Positions 6,196 to 9,169 of a stretch of DNA of 9,169 bases are shown here, in pieces. The translations under genes and the position numbers were made by a program. The stretch covers positions 1 to 9,169 of the forward strand of contig JADNEJ010000155.1 in assembly GCA_016292295.1 (NCBI GenBank). Reading direction: 5' to 3'. The stretch comes from Candidatus Thiodictyon intracellulare. GTDB lineage: Bacteria; Pseudomonadota; Gammaproteobacteria; Chromatiales; Chromatiaceae. Within the stretch, counting starts at the first letter, position 1. Every line of letters begins with the position of its first letter. The notes under the pieces were generated by a model. That model did not search any database. It had not been told where the DNA came from and worked only from the letters and a program-made list of their open reading frames with translations.

Positions 6196-9135
6196 ATGCA
6201 TCGAGTCGGCAACAGGTTGTGCGCTCTCACGCTCTTTATGTTCTCGCTGATGTCCGTGGTGGCTCCCCCGACTAGCGCGGCTGCGGCGCCCGCCGTGGCC
6301 TTGACCCCACTCATCCGGAGCACTTCCGCCAAAATCCAGGCGCCGGCCGGGGTCACGCAGGTGGTCCTGGAACTGCGTCAAGGCAAGGGCTGGAAGCCCC
6401 TAGCCGTCCGCCACCTGCAAGCCACGGCGGACACCGCCGCCCGGCGCCTCGCATTTGCCCTGCCGGCCGGACTCACCGCCGCGGATTTGCGGGTATTCGC
6501 CTACCGCGGCGCCAAATTCCCGGCCCGCACAGCGAGCGCTGCCCACCGCTTCCAGCGCACCAGTGTCGGCGCCGCCGCAACTGACGCAGCCGTGCATATC
6601 CTTGACGCCTCGGTACCCGCGCCGTCGCGGGTTCTGGCCGACAACAGCGCCGAAGACTCCGCCGCCGTCACCTCCGACATCTGGAAGATCGTCGGCAACA
6701 AACTCTTTTTTTCAACCAATATTGCGGCTTGCATGTCCTGGATGTGACCGACTCGGCGGCGTCCGTGCGCATCGGTACGCTGCGGGTGGCGGTCAGCGGT
6801 GAACAGTTTTACGCCCTACTCGGACGGCAGCAGCCTGGTGCTATTGGGTCGCTTCAACTCCCAGGCCCGGCCCAGCGCCGCATCGCTCTTTTTGATGCGC
6901 GTGAGCACCGGAGTGCCCACGCTGGTGACCGAGGTGCCACTGACTGGCGCGGTGACCGACAGCCGTCTGATCGGTAACCGCCTCTATGTCCTGTCGAACG
7001 ACTATCTGCAACGCGATGGCACCTAGATGTCGGAGGCGGTGCTGCAGGTGATAGACCTCGCTAACCCGGCCGCGCCACTCACCCTGCCTGGCAACAGTAC
7101 CGCCTTGCAGGCCGCGGCCGGCTATCTACTCGTCGGCACCGACCAGTGGCAGGATGGGGCCGAGCAGGCGCGCCTGCACCTGATCGAGCTGGCCCAGGCC
7201 GACGGCGCACCCCTGCTGCGCAAGAGTTTTTTCCTCACCGGCGCGGTCGTGGACAAGTTCAAGATCGGCATCGTCAAGGGGGCCGTGGTCGCCACCACCC
7301 TCGACTGGAGCCAGGGCCATCAGGAGACCTGGGTGGAGACCTTCCCGGTCACCGGCACGGACACTGCGCCGCTGGCCCGGATGGAGTTGGTCGGCGCCCG
7401 CGGCGAACAGCTTCACGCGACCCGCTATGACGGCGAGCGACTCTATGTGGTCACCTTCCGCAACACGGACCTGCTGTTCGTCGTGGATTTGGTCGATCCC
7501 GCCGCCCCCTTCCTCGCCGGGACTCTGGGGATCCCCGGCTGGTCCAGCTACATCGAGCCGCTGGGCGAGCGCTTACTCGCGGTCGGCATGGAGTCCGGAC
7601 GGGTGACCGTCTCGCTCTTCGACGTGGCGGCCCCGAGCTTGCTCTCGCGCCTGCCACTGAGAACCGCGGGGAGCTGGAGCGAGGCGAACACTGACGAAAA
7701 GGCGGTCGAGCACTTTCCGGACGCCGGTATCATCCTGGTCCTTTTCCAGAATTATACCACCGAGGGCGAGCTGAAGGCGGTCGCCGCCATCCGTGTAGGC
7801 TGGGACACCCTGACGGCCGAGGCCCTCATACAGCACGCCTTCAACCCGCGGCGCGGGGCGGTGATGAGCGACTATTTCGTCTCCATTTCCGGCCAGGAAC
7901 TGCTGGTGCTCGATTGCATCCGCAACACGACCGGCCAACCGGAGGTGCAGGTGACATTGGCCTGGACCACCGACCGGGTGATCCCCCTGGGTGACTATCT
8001 GATCCAGGTCGAGGACGGTGGTGGCAACGACTGGGCCGGCCCGCCCATGCGCATGGACGTCAACAGCGCAGAAGGCGGCGGTAAGCACTCCGTGCTGCGA
8101 GTGTCCAGCGCCGCCGACCCGGATGAACTGCTTGCGAACTGGACCTCGGGGCGAGCCGCGTGGTCGGCCTGACCAACCGCAATGGGCGGCTCTTCGCGGC
8201 GCAGTGGGTCACCGCGATCACGGACGCCTCGGCTCAACTGCGCACCTGGGTATGGGATCTCGCCGGGACGCCGGACCTGACCTCGGTCACGACCCTGGTG
8301 CAGCCACTCACGGACCTCGCGGAGTCGGACCTGGATCTGGCCGCCGGCCAGTTGCTGTGGACGGGCCTCGACACCCTGGTCTGGAACGCCCTTGCCCGCC
8401 AGGCCTGGAGCGGCTGGTGGGGCGGCCCGGTGATGGTAGCGGCTGCGACGCTTGCGGCGGTCGCCAACGATGGCACCGCGGCCATTAAAGCTGCGGCGTC
8501 GCCGCAGACCCTCGCCGGAGTCCTCTGCCGATCCGCGGCACGGACGGCAACCCGATGGCGGGCCCGGTCGTACGGATCCAGACGACCGGGGCCTTCCGCT
8601 CGGCCAGCCGCGCATTCGCCGAGAACGGGTTTCTGTGCCGGAGACCCTGCACTCCTGGCTTCAGGTGGCCGACCTGCAGGCAAGCGAGCCGGTGGTGCGC
8701 GACCCGGTCTCGATCCCCGGGGTGCTCCTGAGCGTCGCCCAGGCCGATGTCCAAGAGGCCGTCCTGATCAACAATAGCGAGCGCGTCCTCAAAGGTTCGG
8801 CCCCTATCGGTCGCACCCTGGAGGGCAGTGCCTATGACGGCGTCGATGCCTATCTCTTCGACTTTCTTGCCACCAACGCCCGCTATGAAGGCACCGACGC
8901 CGCCGACGAGACCGCCATCTTCCTCGCTGACGCGGCATCGCCCCCAGGGGTCATCGCGGTCGGGTACGTTCCGCAAACCGGTCTGCTGGCCCGGGTCGGC
9001 CGGTGGGACACGGCAACCCCCGACACCCTGCGCGCGGTCAATGGCTACCTGCTTGCCGCCACGAGCGGCGGCCTCAGTCTCGCCCGCATCGGGGCCGCGG
9101 GACAGCTCACCGGACTAGCAGCCTGTCGGACTTAG
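6196..9135 (+). pseudogene. Secreted beta-propeller protein, broken by five frameshifts and a TAG
   Basis: The start is ATG 6196, with GAGGTG 8 nt upstream. A signal peptide follows (MHRVGNRLCALTLFMFSLMS, then SAAAAPA), so the product is exported. After an N-terminal region of about 150 residues, repeats of the type 'DIWKIVGNKLFF...GLHVLDVTD', 'RLIGNRLYVLSND', 'RYDGERLYVVTFRNTDLLFV' and 'YIEPLGERLLAVGMESG' match the blades of the C-terminal beta-propeller family (PF09826-like). Frame changes occur at T7 6706-6712 (one T missing), CCC 6814-6816 (one C extra), about 8139 (C missing), about 8524 (C missing) and about 8634-8636 (G missing). An in-frame TAG lies at 7024-7026. Repaired, it would encode about 980 residues to TAG 9133-9135, though a further frame could extend to TGA 9153-9155. 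Function is unknown; such propellers are usually cell-surface or periplasmic binding scaffolds. Family call moderately sure, broken state sure as sequenced. Confidence 0.7.
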
Positions 9136-9169
9136 CGACCGGCGCCACCGCCTGAGGCCCTTGGACGGG

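Noticed and set aside
6706..6712. Programmed slippage at the T7 run of the propeller gene
   Set aside because: A T7 run can slip, but one programmed site would not rescue the product because four more frameshifts and a TAG follow.
7024..7026. Recoded amber codon in the propeller gene
   Set aside because: No suppressor tRNA, SECIS or PYLIS-like structure is visible, no other gene uses in-frame TAG, and the gene is broken elsewhere; a nonsense mutation is simpler.
1..9169. Defence system, biosynthetic cluster or other new multi-gene system
   Set aside because: The genes belong to known unrelated families (exopolysaccharide, TspO, MoeB/ThiF, EfpL, propeller). The MoeB/ThiF protein has no nearby ubiquitin-like, E2-like or JAB protease partner that would suggest a CBASS-like or Bil-type system.

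Overview
This GC-rich window looks like chromosome from a gammaproteobacterium, probably a purple sulfur bacterium of the Chromatiales. That placement is an inference from the EfpL (YeiP) protein, the exopolysaccharide genes and the overall codon bias. No rRNA, tRNA, CRISPR array or phage genes were seen.

Layout. (1) Bases 1-106 hold the first 35 codons, on the minus strand, of a probable IS66-like transposase. Bases 107-375 are junction sequence with no confident gene. (2) Bases 376-2709, plus strand, are the tail of an exopolysaccharide cluster: the last ~65 codons of a Wzc/VpsO-type tyrosine autokinase, a frameshifted VpsP-like membrane-anchored protein, and an intact O-antigen ligase/polymerase family protein. 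Each joins the next with a 4-nt stop/start overlap. (3) Bases 4943-2659, minus strand, form a likely operon: promoter, a frameshifted secreted retropepsin-like aspartic protease, TspO/MBR, and a MoeB/ThiF-type adenylyltransferase. The last overlaps the ligase tail to tail by 51 bp. (4) Diverging from that operon is an intact efpL. It is followed by a small CxxxCxxC protein with two opposite frameshifts. (5) Bases 6196-9135 hold one large secreted beta-propeller gene broken by five single-base frameshifts and one in-frame TAG.

The most notable feature is the distribution of damage. About 10 lesions fall in roughly 4.8 kb of accessory genes (the VpsP-like, protease, CxxxCxxC and propeller genes), and none fall in roughly 3.2 kb covering the ligase, tspO, moeB-like and efpL genes. 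This favours real gene decay near an insertion sequence over uniform sequencing error, but several lesions lie in short homopolymers, so read-level confirmation would decide. I found no convincing new biological system here.
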